A DNA stretch of 64,000 nucleotides, taken from Rhodanobacter sp. DHG33 (lineage in GTDB: Bacteria; Pseudomonadota; Gammaproteobacteria; Xanthomonadales; Rhodanobacteraceae). The notes beneath the pieces are model-generated. The model did no database searches. It was not told where the DNA came from and saw only the letters and a list, made by a program, of their open reading frames with translations. How positions within the stretch are numbered: position 1 is the first letter of the stretch; each line of letters starts with the position of its first letter. The stretch covers positions 186,001 to 250,000 of the forward strand of contig NZ_JACYXM010000003.1 of assembly GCF_014843005.1 (NCBI RefSeq), given 5' to 3'. The position numbers and the translations under genes are program-made. Positions 17,259 to 25,605 of this stretch are shown piece after piece.

Positions 17259-17873
17259 ATGGCAAAGATTCTCGAGTTCAAGACCAACGGCCTGCGCGCC
17301 CAGCTGCGCGAGGCACAGGAAAAGCAAATCATGGTGCGCCTGTGGCGCACCGAGCTGGAGCACGGCAGCTTCTGCGGCTACGTGGGCGGCGTGGGCAGCG
17401 AGTTCGTGCTGCTATGGGTGGTCGGCGACGGCATCACCGACGACGGCGTCTACGTGATGCGCCACCGCGACATCACCGAGCTGGAGTCGCCGGAGCGCCA
17501 CCATGCCTTCATGGCCAAGGCGCTGGCGCTCAAGGGCATCGCCCCCCGCGTGCTGGCCAACTTCCCGCTGGACTCGATCCGCGATGTGGTGAAGGCCGCC
17601 GGCGAGGTGTCGCCGGTGATCGCCGTGCACGTGGACACCGAGGAAGAGGAGGAGGTCTGCTACATAGGCCGCCTCGCCAGCCTCGACGACGACGGCTTCT
17701 ACCTGCAGGAACTCAGCCCCGACGCGGAATGGATGCGCCAGGCCTCGTTCTTCGCCTGGGACGAAGTCTCCACGCTCAGCATCGGCGACGGCTACGCGCA
17801 GGCCCTGCTCACCGTGGCGGGACCCGCGCCTGCGCTGGAGCCCGGCGATGCGGGCATCGGCCACATGAACTGA
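17259..17873 (+). CDS. Conserved protein of unknown function, possible leaderless mRNA
   Basis: A 204-residue soluble, acidic protein without signal peptide, membrane segment or recognised domain. Its first part, with several short beta strands (SFCGYVGGVGSEFVLLWVV, GVYVMRHRDIT), may form a small barrel; a run of acids (EEEEEV) lies near the middle. I chose ATG 17259 (MAKILEFKTNG) over ATG 17250 because a TAAAAT -10-like box (17246-17251) overlaps the upstream ATG and would start transcription at about 17258. It is monocistronic and closed by a strong terminator. Confidence 0.8.
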   Translation: MAKILEFKTNGLRAQLREAQEKQIMVRLWRTELEHGSFCGYVGGVGSEFVLLWVVGDGITDDGVYVMRHRDITELESPERHHAFMAKALALKGIAPRVLANFPLDSIRDVVKAAGEVSPVIAVHVDTEEEEEVCYIGRLASLDDDGFYLQELSPDAEWMRQASFFAWDEVSTLSIGDGYAQALLTVAGPAPALEPGDAGIGHMN

Positions 17874-17898
17874 GTCCGCCCGTAAGGTGGAATGACGA

Positions 17899-17926
17899 CG
17901 CCCGCCGCTGATCCGGCGGGCGTTTT
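17899..17926 (+). terminator. Rho-independent terminator
   Basis: A perfect 9-bp G/C stem (17899-17907 with 17914-17922), six-base loop, then TTTT. It lies 25 bases after the stop of the preceding gene. Confidence 0.88.
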
Positions 17927-18061
17927 CGTTTCCGCCCCGGCGAATCCCGTGGACTCCCCGCCGCGCATCGCAGGTAAACCCGCTCTGGCCAGCCCCGTTA
18001 CCGGCTAGGCGACACCGTGCGACACATCCTGCGCGATTCATGCCTGCTACGGAGACTTTCC

Positions 18062-18502
18062 ATGCACACGATCCCATTGCGACTGACTGCCTGCGCCCTG
18101 GCCTTTGGCTTGCTGATGGCCGCGCCACTTGGCACCGTATCGGCGCAGGACAGCACGGCGTCCGCATCCGATGCGCCGGCGGCGACCCACCATCTGCCCG
18201 ATCCGCAGAAGCAGGCCCATCGACTGGCGCAGAAGCTTGGCCTTGATGCCGACCAGCAATCGAAACTGGCGACGATCTTCGGCAGCCGCCAGCAGCAGGT
18301 CGCCGCCGTGCGTGCGGACACCACGCTGTCGAAGCACGACCGCAGGGCAAAGCTGCTCGCCATCCACCAGGACAGCGAAAGCCAGATACAGGCGCTGCTC
18401 ACGCCAACGCAGCAACAGCAATACGCGCAGCTGCAGCAGGCCATGAAGGCGCAGCATCAGGCCCAGAAGACATCCGACCAGGACTCGTCCGACAGCCACT
18501 GA
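18062..18502 (+). CDS. Secreted helical protein of the Spy/CpxP-like kind, unknown function
   Basis: A 146-residue periplasmic protein: signal peptide at about residues 1-28 (ACALAFGLLMAAPLGTVSAQD, cleavage after VSA), then a Ser/Ala linker and a Gln-rich all-helical part. The spacing LAQKLGLDADQQSKLATIF ... LLTPTQQQQYAQLQQAM matches the repeated L-T-x-E-Q-x-x-x layout of Spy/CpxP-like periplasmic proteins, but the strict LTxxQ signature is degenerate, so the assignment is tentative. The start at 18062 places the signal peptide at the N terminus. It is monocistronic. Confidence 0.78.
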   Translation: MHTIPLRLTACALAFGLLMAAPLGTVSAQDSTASASDAPAATHHLPDPQKQAHRLAQKLGLDADQQSKLATIFGSRQQQVAAVRADTTLSKHDRRAKLLAIHQDSESQIQALLTPTQQQQYAQLQQAMKAQHQAQKTSDQDSSDSH

Positions 18503-18593
18503 GTCCGTGCTGATGCTGGTGGCGTGAGGCCTGGCTTGCCACAACGGGTGCCGCAGCGTTTACCCTGCGGCTTCCTTCGCCACGGAAAACCGC

Positions 18594-19499
18594 ATGAGCT
18601 GCATCGTCGTCGTCGGCAGCATCAACATGGACCTGGTCACGCTCGCGCCGCGTTTCCCCGGTCCCGGCGAAACCCTGCTCGGCAGCCGTTTCCTGACCGC
18701 GCATGGCGGGAAGGGCGCAAACCAGGCGGTCGCCGCGGCGCGACTGGGCGCCAGGGTGAGCATGGTCGGCGCGCTGGGCCGCGACGCCTTCGGCGACCAG
18801 CTGCATGCGGGGCTGGCACGCGAAGGCATCGACCTCGCCCATGTCGCCCGGCTCGATGGCGAGGGCAGCGGCACCGCGTCCATCACCGTGGCCGACGGCG
18901 AGAACCAGATCATCGTCGTGCCAGCCGCCAACGCGTGCGTCACCCCGGCGCAGGTGGAAGCCGCGCGCGAAACCATCGCGCATGCCAACGCCGTCATGGT
19001 GCAACTGGAAATCCCGCTCGATGCCGTCGAGGCCACGCTGCGCCTCGGCCACACGCTCGGCGTACCGGTGATCCTCAATCCTGCGCCTGCGCAAAAGCTG
19101 CCGCGCGAATGGCTGCAACTGGCCGGTTACCTCACACCCAACCAGCACGAGCTGGCCACGGCCCTCGGCGAAGACACACATGCCGATTTCCGCGACCTGA
19201 TGCGTCGCGCGCCCTGTCCCGTGGTACTTACCCGCGGTGGCGAAGGCGCGTGGTACCGGGACGCCGTACACCCCGAACCCACGAAGCAGGCTGGCTTCGC
19301 GGTGGAAGCCATCGACACTACCGGCGCCGGCGACACTTTCAACGGCGCACTTGCCGTATTCCTGCACGAAGGCCTTCCGGAGGCCGTACGCAAGGCTTGC
19401 GCCGCTGCCGCGCTGTCGGTCACCAAGCTGGGCGCGCAGGGCGGCATGCCGCAGCAGGCAGAACTGGACGCATTCCTCGCGAACAGGCCGCACGCATGA
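18594..19499 (+). CDS. rbsK: PfkB-family sugar kinase, ribokinase-like
   Basis: A 301-residue PfkB-fold kinase most like ribokinase, which phosphorylates the 5-hydroxyl of ribose. Visible signatures: the N-terminal GSINMDLV, GGKGANQAVAAARLGA (38-53), the NPAPA segment (162-166), the N-x-x-E magnesium motif NQHE (183-186), and the PfkB signature DTTGAGDTFNGAL with catalytic base Asp247. Its stop overlaps the start of pnuC (ATGA). With no ribose ABC transporter nearby, the coupling to a nicotinamide-riboside-type channel leaves open that the physiological substrate is a ribosyl compound rather than ribose. Confidence 0.88.
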   Translation: MSCIVVVGSINMDLVTLAPRFPGPGETLLGSRFLTAHGGKGANQAVAAARLGARVSMVGALGRDAFGDQLHAGLAREGIDLAHVARLDGEGSGTASITVADGENQIIVVPAANACVTPAQVEAARETIAHANAVMVQLEIPLDAVEATLRLGHTLGVPVILNPAPAQKLPREWLQLAGYLTPNQHELATALGEDTHADFRDLMRRAPCPVVLTRGGEGAWYRDAVHPEPTKQAGFAVEAIDTTGAGDTFNGALAVFLHEGLPEAVRKACAAAALSVTKLGAQGGMPQQAELDAFLANRPHA

Positions 19500-20110
19500 G
19501 CCCGCTGGAGATCGCGGCCAACCTGCTGGCCGGCGCATCCATCATCCTGGCCGGGCGCAACAGCGTGCACACCTGGTGGACCGGCATCGTCGGCTGCGGC
19601 CTGTTCGCCTTCGTGTTCCTGCACAGCCGCCTGTACGCCGACACCGTGCTGCAGGCCTTCTTCGTCATCACCAGCATCGTGGGCTGGTGGCAATGGCTGC
19701 ATGGAGACCACGGCGAGGAACTCCCGGTCACCGACCTGCCGGCACGCAAGCTGTGGCTACAGCTGCTGTCCGGCGCGATCGGCGCCGTCTGCTACGGCTT
19801 GCTGCTGCGCCGCTTCACCAACGCGTATTCGCCTTTCCTCGACTCCACCGTGCTGGCCTTCAGCATCGTGGCGCAATTACTGATGATGCGCCGGCACGTG
19901 CAGAACTGGCCGTTCTGGCTGCTGGTCAATTCCATCGCGGTGCCGCTGTACGCCAGCCGCGGCCTGTACCTCACCTCGGTGCTGTACGCGGTGTACTGGA
20001 TCAACGCGCTGGTGTCGTGGCGGCACTGGGTGCGGTTGCGCGATGCCGCCGCTCACTTGCCGATGCAGAACGACCCGAAGATCGCGCCGAGCAAGTCGTC
20101 GCTGGTGTAG
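19496..20110 (+). CDS. pnuC: PnuC-family nicotinamide riboside transporter
   Basis: A 204-residue membrane protein with about seven hydrophobic helices. PnuC proteins let nicotinamide riboside cross the inner membrane by facilitated diffusion, with trapping by phosphorylation inside. Family features are the Trp-rich segments VHTWWTGIVGCGLFAFVFL, TSIVGWWQWL and the late NWPFWLLVNSIAVPLY. The ATG at 19496 shares four bases with the upstream kinase stop. The 3' end overlaps the converging mnmE gene by 58 bases, so the last ~20 residues (mostly past the final helix) are encoded opposite the mnmE C terminus. Confidence 0.9.
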   Translation: MSPLEIAANLLAGASIILAGRNSVHTWWTGIVGCGLFAFVFLHSRLYADTVLQAFFVITSIVGWWQWLHGDHGEELPVTDLPARKLWLQLLSGAIGAVCYGLLLRRFTNAYSPFLDSTVLAFSIVAQLLMMRRHVQNWPFWLLVNSIAVPLYASRGLYLTSVLYAVYWINALVSWRHWVRLRDAAAHLPMQNDPKIAPSKSSLV

Positions 20111-21396
20111 TTCCCGGTGATTTCCCCGAGGGCCTGCTGAGCCTGGCGCAGTTCCTCGGCAGCCAGTTCGCCGGCACGAGTGGCGGCGAGGGCATGGGCG
20201 GTGCGGTCGAGATGCCCGCGCACGGTTTCGAGCGCCAGCACGTGGCGGCGGCGTGCACTGAAGGCACCTTCGCCGCTGCCGGCACCGGCCAGCTGCTTGA
20301 GGTGATCGCGCAGCGCATCCAGCCCTTCGCCGGTTTTCGCGGAAGCCCATAGCCAACGGATGCCACCGCGGATTTCCGCGTGTTGCGCGACGTCGGCCAA
20401 GTCGATCTTGTTGACCAGCACCAATCGCTCGGTACCCGCAGGCAAATGCTCGAGCAGTGCGAGGTCGGCTTCGGCATGCACAGCATCGGTGACCAACAGC
20501 ACCGCGTCGGCGCGCTGCAGTTCGCCATGCGCGCGGCGGACGCCTTCGCGTTCGACTTCGTCTTCGGTTTCACGCAGGCCAGCGGTATCGGCGAGCTCCA
20601 GCGCCACGCCATCGAGCGATACGCTTTCGCGCAGCACATCGCGCGTGGTGCCGGCGATGGACGTGACGATGGCGCGTTCGCTGCCCGAAAGCGCATTGAG
20701 CAGACTGGACTTGCCGGCATTGGGACGGCCGACGATGGCCACGCGTAGGCCGTCGTTGAGGCGCAGGCCGCGTTGCGCTTCGCGCAGCAGTCCATCGAGT
20801 TGCACGCGTAGCGCCGCGAGTTGCTCGGCGATGGCAGGGTCGGCGAGGAAGTCGATTTCCTCTTCGGGGAAATCGATCGCGGCTTCGACGTGCACGCGCA
20901 AGGCAATCAGCGACTGCAGCAAGGCATCGACCTTGCGCGAGAATACGCCTTCCATCGAACGCAGCGCAGCGCGTGCGCCGGCCTGCGAACGTGCGGCGAT
21001 CAGGTCGGCTACAGCCTCGGCCTGGGCAAGGTCGAGCTTACCGTTGAGGAAAGCGCGTTCGGTGAATTCGCCGGGACGCGCGAGCCGTGCGCCGAGTTCG
21101 CACACGCGACGGAGCAGAGCATCGAGCAGCACCGCGCTGCCGTGGCCCTGCAGTTCCAACACATGTTCGCCGGTATAGGAGGCCGGCGCGGGGAAGTGCA
21201 ACAGCAGGCCATGGTCGATGGCTTCGCCCTGCGCATCACGGAAGCTGGCGAAATGCGCATGGCGCGGACGCGGGGCGCGACCAAGCAAGGCTTGCGCAAT
21301 CGCCGGCACCAGCGGCCCCGATGCGCGCAGCACGCCGACGCCGGCAGCACCTGGGGCACTGGCGATGGCGGCAATGGTGTCGGTGTTCTGAGACAT
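20053..21396 (-). CDS. mnmE: tRNA uridine-5-carboxymethylaminomethyl modification GTPase MnmE (TrmE)
   Basis: With MnmG it modifies U34 in the anticodon of several tRNAs. The 447-residue protein has the formyl-THF-binding N-terminal domain (1-120), the helical domain, and an inserted G domain with P-loop GRPNAGKSS (223-231), DTAG and NKID. The C-terminal FCIGK with its essential Cys is intact, so the stop at 20053 and the overlap with pnuC are genuine. It follows yidC on the same strand, as in most proteobacterial origin regions. Confidence 0.98.
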   Translation of the reverse strand: MSQNTDTIAAIASAPGAAGVGVLRASGPLVPAIAQALLGRAPRPRHAHFASFRDAQGEAIDHGLLLHFPAPASYTGEHVLELQGHGSAVLLDALLRRVCELGARLARPGEFTERAFLNGKLDLAQAEAVADLIAARSQAGARAALRSMEGVFSRKVDALLQSLIALRVHVEAAIDFPEEEIDFLADPAIAEQLAALRVQLDGLLREAQRGLRLNDGLRVAIVGRPNAGKSSLLNALSGSERAIVTSIAGTTRDVLRESVSLDGVALELADTAGLRETEDEVEREGVRRAHGELQRADAVLLVTDAVHAEADLALLEHLPAGTERLVLVNKIDLADVAQHAEIRGGIRWLWASAKTGEGLDALRDHLKQLAGAGSGEGAFSARRRHVLALETVRGHLDRTAHALAATRAGELAAEELRQAQQALGEITGNYTSDDLLGAIFGSFCIGK

Positions 21397-21470
21397 AACG
21401 TGAGCCTACGACGAAGACGGCCGCGGCGGTTGCCCGGCGCGGCCGTCTTTGCTGTTGGGTGCGTGAGAAC

Positions 21471-23156
21471 TCAGGCCGATTTGGCCGCCGCGTCCTCGCG
21501 CTCCACGTGGTGGGTGATCCACCACTGCTGGCCAAGGCCCACCAGGCCGTTGACTGCGTAGTAGAGGCACAGGCCCGCGGGGTAGAAGGCGAACATCACC
21601 GAGAAGATCAGCGGCATCACCTTCATCATCTTCGCCTGCGCCGGATCCATGCCTACCGCGGGATTCAGCAGCTGCGTACCGATCTGCACCGCCGCGAAGA
21701 TCACCGGCAGGATGTAGTACGGATCGTGCGCGCTGAGGTCGGGGATCCACAGGAACGACGCCTGGCGCAGTTCCAGCGAGTACTCCAGCACGTAGAGCAG
21801 GGCGAAGAACACCGGCATCGTGATGAGCACCGGCAGGCAGCCGGCCATCGGGTTCACCTTCTCCTTCTTGTACAGCTCCATCTGCGCCTGCTGCAGCTTC
21901 ACCTTGTCGTCGCCGTAGCGCTCCTTGAGCGCCTGGATGCGCGGCTGCAGCTTGCGCATCTTGGCACCGGAGCGGAACTGCATCGCGGTGAGCTTCCATG
22001 TGACGCCCTTGATCAGCAGCACCAGCAGGATGATGGCCAAGCCCCAGTTCTTCACGATGGAGTGCAAGAACGACAGGATGCCGTGCATCGGCACGGCGAT
22101 CGCCTTGAACATGCCGTAGTCGATGGTGAGATCCAGTCCAGGTGCCACCGCATCCAGCTGGCCTTGCTGGTTGGGACCGACGTAGAGGCGCGCCTTGGTG
22201 TCCGCGCTCTGCCCCGGCGCCACGCTGATCGTGGGACCCATGGTGCGGATGAGATAACGCGGATGCGCGCTGCCCGGGTTCACGGTATCGGTGGAGTAGC
22301 TGGCGGTTTCGTCGGCTGGCGGAATCCACGCGGCGAAGAAGTACAGCCGCAGCATCGCGGCCCAGCCGCCCTTGAACGACGCGTCCAGCTTGTCCTTGGG
22401 TTCGCCGAGATCCTTGAACGACAGCTTCTCGAACTTCTCGCCGGTATACCAGGCCGCGCCCTGGAAGCTGCGCACTTCCGGGTTGGACATGTTGGTCAGC
22501 CAGTTGCCGTCGTGCGACGGTTCGGTGCGAAGCAACTGGGTATAGGCATTGCCTTGCCACGGCGTGCTGCCGCCGTTGTCGATCTTCTGGTCGAGCGCGA
22601 CCACGTAGCTGCCGCGGGTGAAGCGGTAGGTCTTGGTGACCTTGACGCCCTTGGCATCCTGCCAGGTCAGCGGCACGTCGAGTTCGCTCTGGCCGGCGGC
22701 GAGCGTATAGTCGGCCTGCACGCTCTGGAACACGGCAAGGTGGTTGGGCTGGTCGGCCGCGTCGGCATCGCTGCTGCTGACCAGGCCGTTCTGCGCCACG
22801 AAGTAATGCGCGTCGCTGTTGTCGAACAGGGTCACCGGCGCGGGGTTCGGATCCTTCTTCGTGCGCGGTGTCACCGGATAGTCCAGCAACTCGGAATGCA
22901 CGATGCTGCCGCCGCGTGTATCGATGGTGAGGCGCAGCAAGTCGGTGGTCACGGTGACCAGCGACGAAGACGCGTGGTCGCCGGTGGCATTGCTGACGCT
23001 CGGCGTGGCGCCGGACTGCGCGTCCGGCACGCCTGCCGCGCTGGCGGCGGCAGCCGGAGCCGGCGGCGGCATCATGTAGTCCTTCTCCCAGGCCATGAAC
23101 AGGAAATAGGCCACGGCAATCAGGGCGATCAGGAGGAAGTTGCGTGTTTGGTTCAT
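21471..23156 (-). CDS. yidC: Membrane protein insertase YidC
   Basis: Inserts and folds inner-membrane proteins, alone or with SecYEG. The 561-residue protein has an N-terminal helix (FLLIALIAVAYFLFMAW), a large periplasmic P1 domain with an Ala/Pro-rich linker, and the C-terminal insertase core with five helices (SFLHSIVKNWGLAIILLVLLIKG onward, GCLPVLITMPVFFALL near the end). The start at 23156 (MNQTRNFLLIALI) is standard. It lies between rnpA and mnmE; only 92 bases separate it from rnpA, so the small yidD gene often found in that gap is absent. Confidence 0.97.
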   Translation of the reverse strand: MNQTRNFLLIALIAVAYFLFMAWEKDYMMPPPAPAAAASAAGVPDAQSGATPSVSNATGDHASSSLVTVTTDLLRLTIDTRGGSIVHSELLDYPVTPRTKKDPNPAPVTLFDNSDAHYFVAQNGLVSSSDADAADQPNHLAVFQSVQADYTLAAGQSELDVPLTWQDAKGVKVTKTYRFTRGSYVVALDQKIDNGGSTPWQGNAYTQLLRTEPSHDGNWLTNMSNPEVRSFQGAAWYTGEKFEKLSFKDLGEPKDKLDASFKGGWAAMLRLYFFAAWIPPADETASYSTDTVNPGSAHPRYLIRTMGPTISVAPGQSADTKARLYVGPNQQGQLDAVAPGLDLTIDYGMFKAIAVPMHGILSFLHSIVKNWGLAIILLVLLIKGVTWKLTAMQFRSGAKMRKLQPRIQALKERYGDDKVKLQQAQMELYKKEKVNPMAGCLPVLITMPVFFALLYVLEYSLELRQASFLWIPDLSAHDPYYILPVIFAAVQIGTQLLNPAVGMDPAQAKMMKVMPLIFSVMFAFYPAGLCLYYAVNGLVGLGQQWWITHHVEREDAAAKSA

Positions 23157-23248
23157 CGGCTCACGGATCCGGACGACGCCACGCGGCACGCGGCCACAGG
23201 GAAAAGGGGAAGGTCAACGCACGATTGTGGCGGCGGCATCGGTCGGCA

Positions 23249-23641
23249 TCAATGGCGCGGGGTGGCATCGGGCGCAGGTTCGGCCGGTTCCGGCCGGATG
23301 GCGGCGAGGCGGCGCCACAACGCATCGGCCTCGGCCAGCAACTCCACGCCTGACAAGTGCACGGCCTGTTCGCGCGCCATCACCACCACATCCACCGGCG
23401 GCAACCGGTCGCGCACACGACGGAACGATTCGCGCAGCAGGCGTTTCAGGCGATTGCGTTCCACCGCGAGCTTGGACGCCCGCTTGGAAATGGCCAGGCC
23501 CAGCCGCGCATGCGGCAAGCCATTCGGCCGGTAGCGCAAATGAAAACAGCGGCCACCGAGGCGGCCGCTGCTCGTACGCAACGCTGCGAAGTCACCGGCC
23601 AGTCGCAGCCGCAACTCACGCGGCAAGCCGGCAGGGCGCAT
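23249..23641 (-). CDS. rnpA: Ribonuclease P protein component
   Basis: The protein subunit of RNase P, which matures tRNA 5' ends together with the M1 RNA. The 130-residue protein carries the RNR-type motif VERNRLKRLLRESFR at about residues 62-76 and the upstream RLGLAISKRASKLAV strand. The ATG at 23641 was chosen because it lies 14 bases past the rpmH stop and yields the family length; the frame is open further into rpmH. It is cotranscribed with rpmH. The C-terminal tail (EPAEPAPDATPRH) is Pro/Ala-rich and looks disordered. Confidence 0.95.
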   Translation of the reverse strand: MRPAGLPRELRLRLAGDFAALRTSSGRLGGRCFHLRYRPNGLPHARLGLAISKRASKLAVERNRLKRLLRESFRRVRDRLPPVDVVVMAREQAVHLSGVELLAEADALWRRLAAIRPEPAEPAPDATPRH

Positions 23642-23655
23642 GGCTGTCGCGCCGA

Positions 23656-23790
23656 TTACGGGATCAGGCGCTTGCGGCCCTTGGCGCGACGGGCGTTGAG
23701 GATTTTGCGACCGTCGGCGGTGGCCATGCGGGCACGGAAGCCGTGGGTGCGAGCGCGCTTGAGCTTGCTGGGCTGGAAGGTCCGCTTCAT
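23656..23790 (-). CDS. rpmH: 50S ribosomal protein L34
   Basis: A 44-residue basic ribosomal protein, translated from the minus strand as [18 protein letters not shown]... ending KRLIP, matching L34 end to end. It begins the rpmH-rnpA-yidC-mnmE run and is divergent from dnaA, the classic origin-region arrangement. A good promoter lies 44 bases upstream (23834-23863). Confidence 0.98.
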   Translation of the reverse strand: MKRTFQPSKLKRARTHGFRARMATADGRKILNARRAKGRKRLIP

Positions 23791-23833
23791 GGCGAGGCTC
23801 CGAAGGGAATGAATGTTGGGAAAAAGGCCGCAA

Positions 23834-23863
23834 AGTATGCATTGCGCTGCGGCATGGTGTCAA
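23834..23863 (-). promoter_or_regulatory. Sigma70-type promoter of rpmH
   Basis: On the minus strand there is a perfect -35 TTGACA (23858-23863), an 18-base spacer and a -10 CATACT (23834-23839). Transcription would begin near 23827, about 37 bases before the rpmH ATG. Confidence 0.7.
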
Positions 23864-24011
23864 ATCAAGGCTTTCCGCCCCGAACCCGATGTCGCATCGC
23901 AGCTTGTGCGCAGCCGTGTGGATGGTTTGGGGACAAGGTCCGGGGACCTGCTGCTAGACTTGCCGATCCACCCGGCGCACCAGCGCCCCCTGCCTGTGGA
24001 CGAGAGATTTC

Positions 24012-25352
24012 ATGAGTGAGCTGTGGCGGCGCTGCCTGGAGCGTCTGGAAGGCGAATTGAGCGCCGAGGATCTGCACACCTGGCTGATGCCATTGCAGGC
24101 CCGCGAGGACGAAACCGGACTGGCTCTGTTCGCCCCCAACCCCTATACCCTGGACACGGTGCGCGAGCGCTATCTGCCGCAGATCAGCACGATGCTGGCC
24201 CAGCTGGCCGGCCATCCCTTGACGGTGCGGCTGGACGTCGGTTCCAGCACGCCCCGCAGCCACGCCAAGCCTGCCACCAAGCCCACGGCCGGCGTGACGG
24301 CTGAAACCGCGCCGACGCCGGCGCCCTCCTTCAGCCACAACCTCGATCCGCACTACACGTTCGAAACCTTCGTGGAAGGCAAGTCCAACCAGCTGGGCAA
24401 AGCCGCGGCAATGCAGGTGGCGCAGAACCCGGGACGCGCCTACAACCCGCTGCTGCTGTACGGCGGCACCGGCCTCGGCAAGACCCATCTGATGCACGCC
24501 GCGGGCAATTTGATGCGGCAGAACAACCCGAACTGCAAGGTGCTTTACCTGCGTTCCGAGCAGTTCGTCGGCGCAATGATCGAGGCGCTGCGCACCAAGA
24601 CCATGGATCAATTCAAGCAGCGCTTCCGCTCGGTGGACGCGCTGTTGATCGACGACATCCAGTTCTTCGCCGGCAAGGACACCACGCAGGAAGAGTTCTT
24701 CCACACCTTCAACGCGCTTTACGAGTCCAAGCAGCAGGTCATCCTCACCTGCGACCGCTATCCCAAGGAAGTGGACAAGCTGGAGCAGCGTCTTAAATCG
24801 CGCCTCGGCTGGGGCCTTTCGGTGGCGATCGAACCGCCGGACTTCGAGACGCGCGCAGCCATCCTGCTCTCCAAGGCGCAGGACAAGGGCGTGGCCATGG
24901 ACGAACACGTGGCGATGCTGCTGGCCAAGCGCATCCGCTCCAACGTGCGCGACCTCGAGGGTGCACTGAACACCTTGGCCGCCCGCGCGAACTTCTACGG
25001 CAAGCCGATCACCACCGACTTCGCCGAGGAAACCCTGCGCGATCTGCTGGCCACCCACGCACAGGCGGTCACCGTGCCCAACATCCAGAAGGTGGTGGCC
25101 GACTACTTCACCATCCGCCTGCAGGATCTGCTTTCCACGCGGCGCGTGCGTTCGCTGGCGAGGCCGCGGCAGATTGCGATGGCACTGTCGAAGGAACTGA
25201 CCGACCACAGCCTTCCGGAAATCGGCGAGGCCTTCGGCGGGCGGGACCACACCACGGTGCTGCACGCCTGCCGCACGATCAAGAAACTCTGCGAAACCGA
25301 CGTGAGCATGCGGCAGAACTGGGAAAAGCTGATTCGTACCCTCACCGGTTGA
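24012..25352 (+). CDS. dnaA: Chromosomal replication initiator DnaA
   Basis: Binds DnaA boxes at oriC and melts the origin in its ATP form. The 446-residue protein has domain I (1-~75, [14 protein letters not shown]), a Pro/Thr/Ala linker (domain II, ~80-112), the AAA+ domain with Walker A GGTGLGKT (151-158) and Walker [10 protein letters not shown], and the C-terminal DNA-binding domain (~350-446) with [12 protein letters not shown]. The start at 24012 gives the family N terminus. It is divergent from rpmH and followed by the box-bearing intergenic region and dnaN. Confidence 0.98.
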   Translation: MSELWRRCLERLEGELSAEDLHTWLMPLQAREDETGLALFAPNPYTLDTVRERYLPQISTMLAQLAGHPLTVRLDVGSSTPRSHAKPATKPTAGVTAETAPTPAPSFSHNLDPHYTFETFVEGKSNQLGKAAAMQVAQNPGRAYNPLLLYGGTGLGKTHLMHAAGNLMRQNNPNCKVLYLRSEQFVGAMIEALRTKTMDQFKQRFRSVDALLIDDIQFFAGKDTTQEEFFHTFNALYESKQQVILTCDRYPKEVDKLEQRLKSRLGWGLSVAIEPPDFETRAAILLSKAQDKGVAMDEHVAMLLAKRIRSNVRDLEGALNTLAARANFYGKPITTDFAEETLRDLLATHAQAVTVPNIQKVVADYFTIRLQDLLSTRRVRSLARPRQIAMALSKELTDHSLPEIGEAFGGRDHTTVLHACRTIKKLCETDVSMRQNWEKLIRTLTG

Positions 25353-25401
25353 GTTTTCCAGGCTGCACGGGCACAACTTCTTGATAAGCTTGGCGGGAAG
25401 C

Positions 25402-25410
25402 TGTGGATAA
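25402..25410 (-). promoter_or_regulatory. DnaA box
   Basis: TGTGGATAA, the exact reverse complement of the consensus TTATCCACA. Confidence 0.85.
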
Positions 25411-25435
25411 TGCGTGGATGAAGCGGTCGGTCAAG

Positions 25436-25444
25436 TTATCCACA
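25436..25444 (+). promoter_or_regulatory. DnaA box
   Basis: TTATCCACA, a perfect consensus 9-mer, 25 bases after the first box and in the opposite orientation. Confidence 0.85.
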
Positions 25445-25531
25445 ATCGACCCACCTCGAAAGCACCGTTTTCCGCACACCTCAAAAATCGTTCAAGTTAC
25501 TGATTTTAAAAAAGTAATCGGCGCAAAAAAG

Positions 25532-25540
25532 TTATCCACG
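25532..25540 (+). promoter_or_regulatory. DnaA box-like site
   Basis: TTATCCACG differs from the consensus only at the last base. It directly adjoins the A/T-rich stretch with an A-run (25525-25530). Confidence 0.7.
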
Positions 25541-25605
25541 GCGCCTACAACAACTACCAACTTTCTTCTTTAAAGACAGAACAGCAGGCATAGGGGTCGT
25601 CCGAT

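Larger units (their letters stand above)
25353..25605. other. Probable chromosomal replication origin (oriC) between dnaA and dnaN
   Basis: This 253-base gap holds at least three DnaA-box-like 9-mers (two perfect, one with a single change) and is strikingly A/T-rich for this genome at about 25495-25535 and 25555-25580 (runs such as TTTTAAAAAA and CTTCTTTAAAG), a candidate unwinding element. It lies between the replication genes in the expected place. The dnaN promoter must be here too. The rpmH-dnaA gap shows only one poor box-like 9-mer (23917-23925), so the dnaA-dnaN side is the better candidate. Confidence 0.75.

Noticed and set aside
23917-23925. DnaA box in the rpmH-dnaA gap
   Set aside because: TGTGGATGG has two changes from the consensus and stands alone in a G/C-rich context, unlike the sites between dnaA and dnaN.
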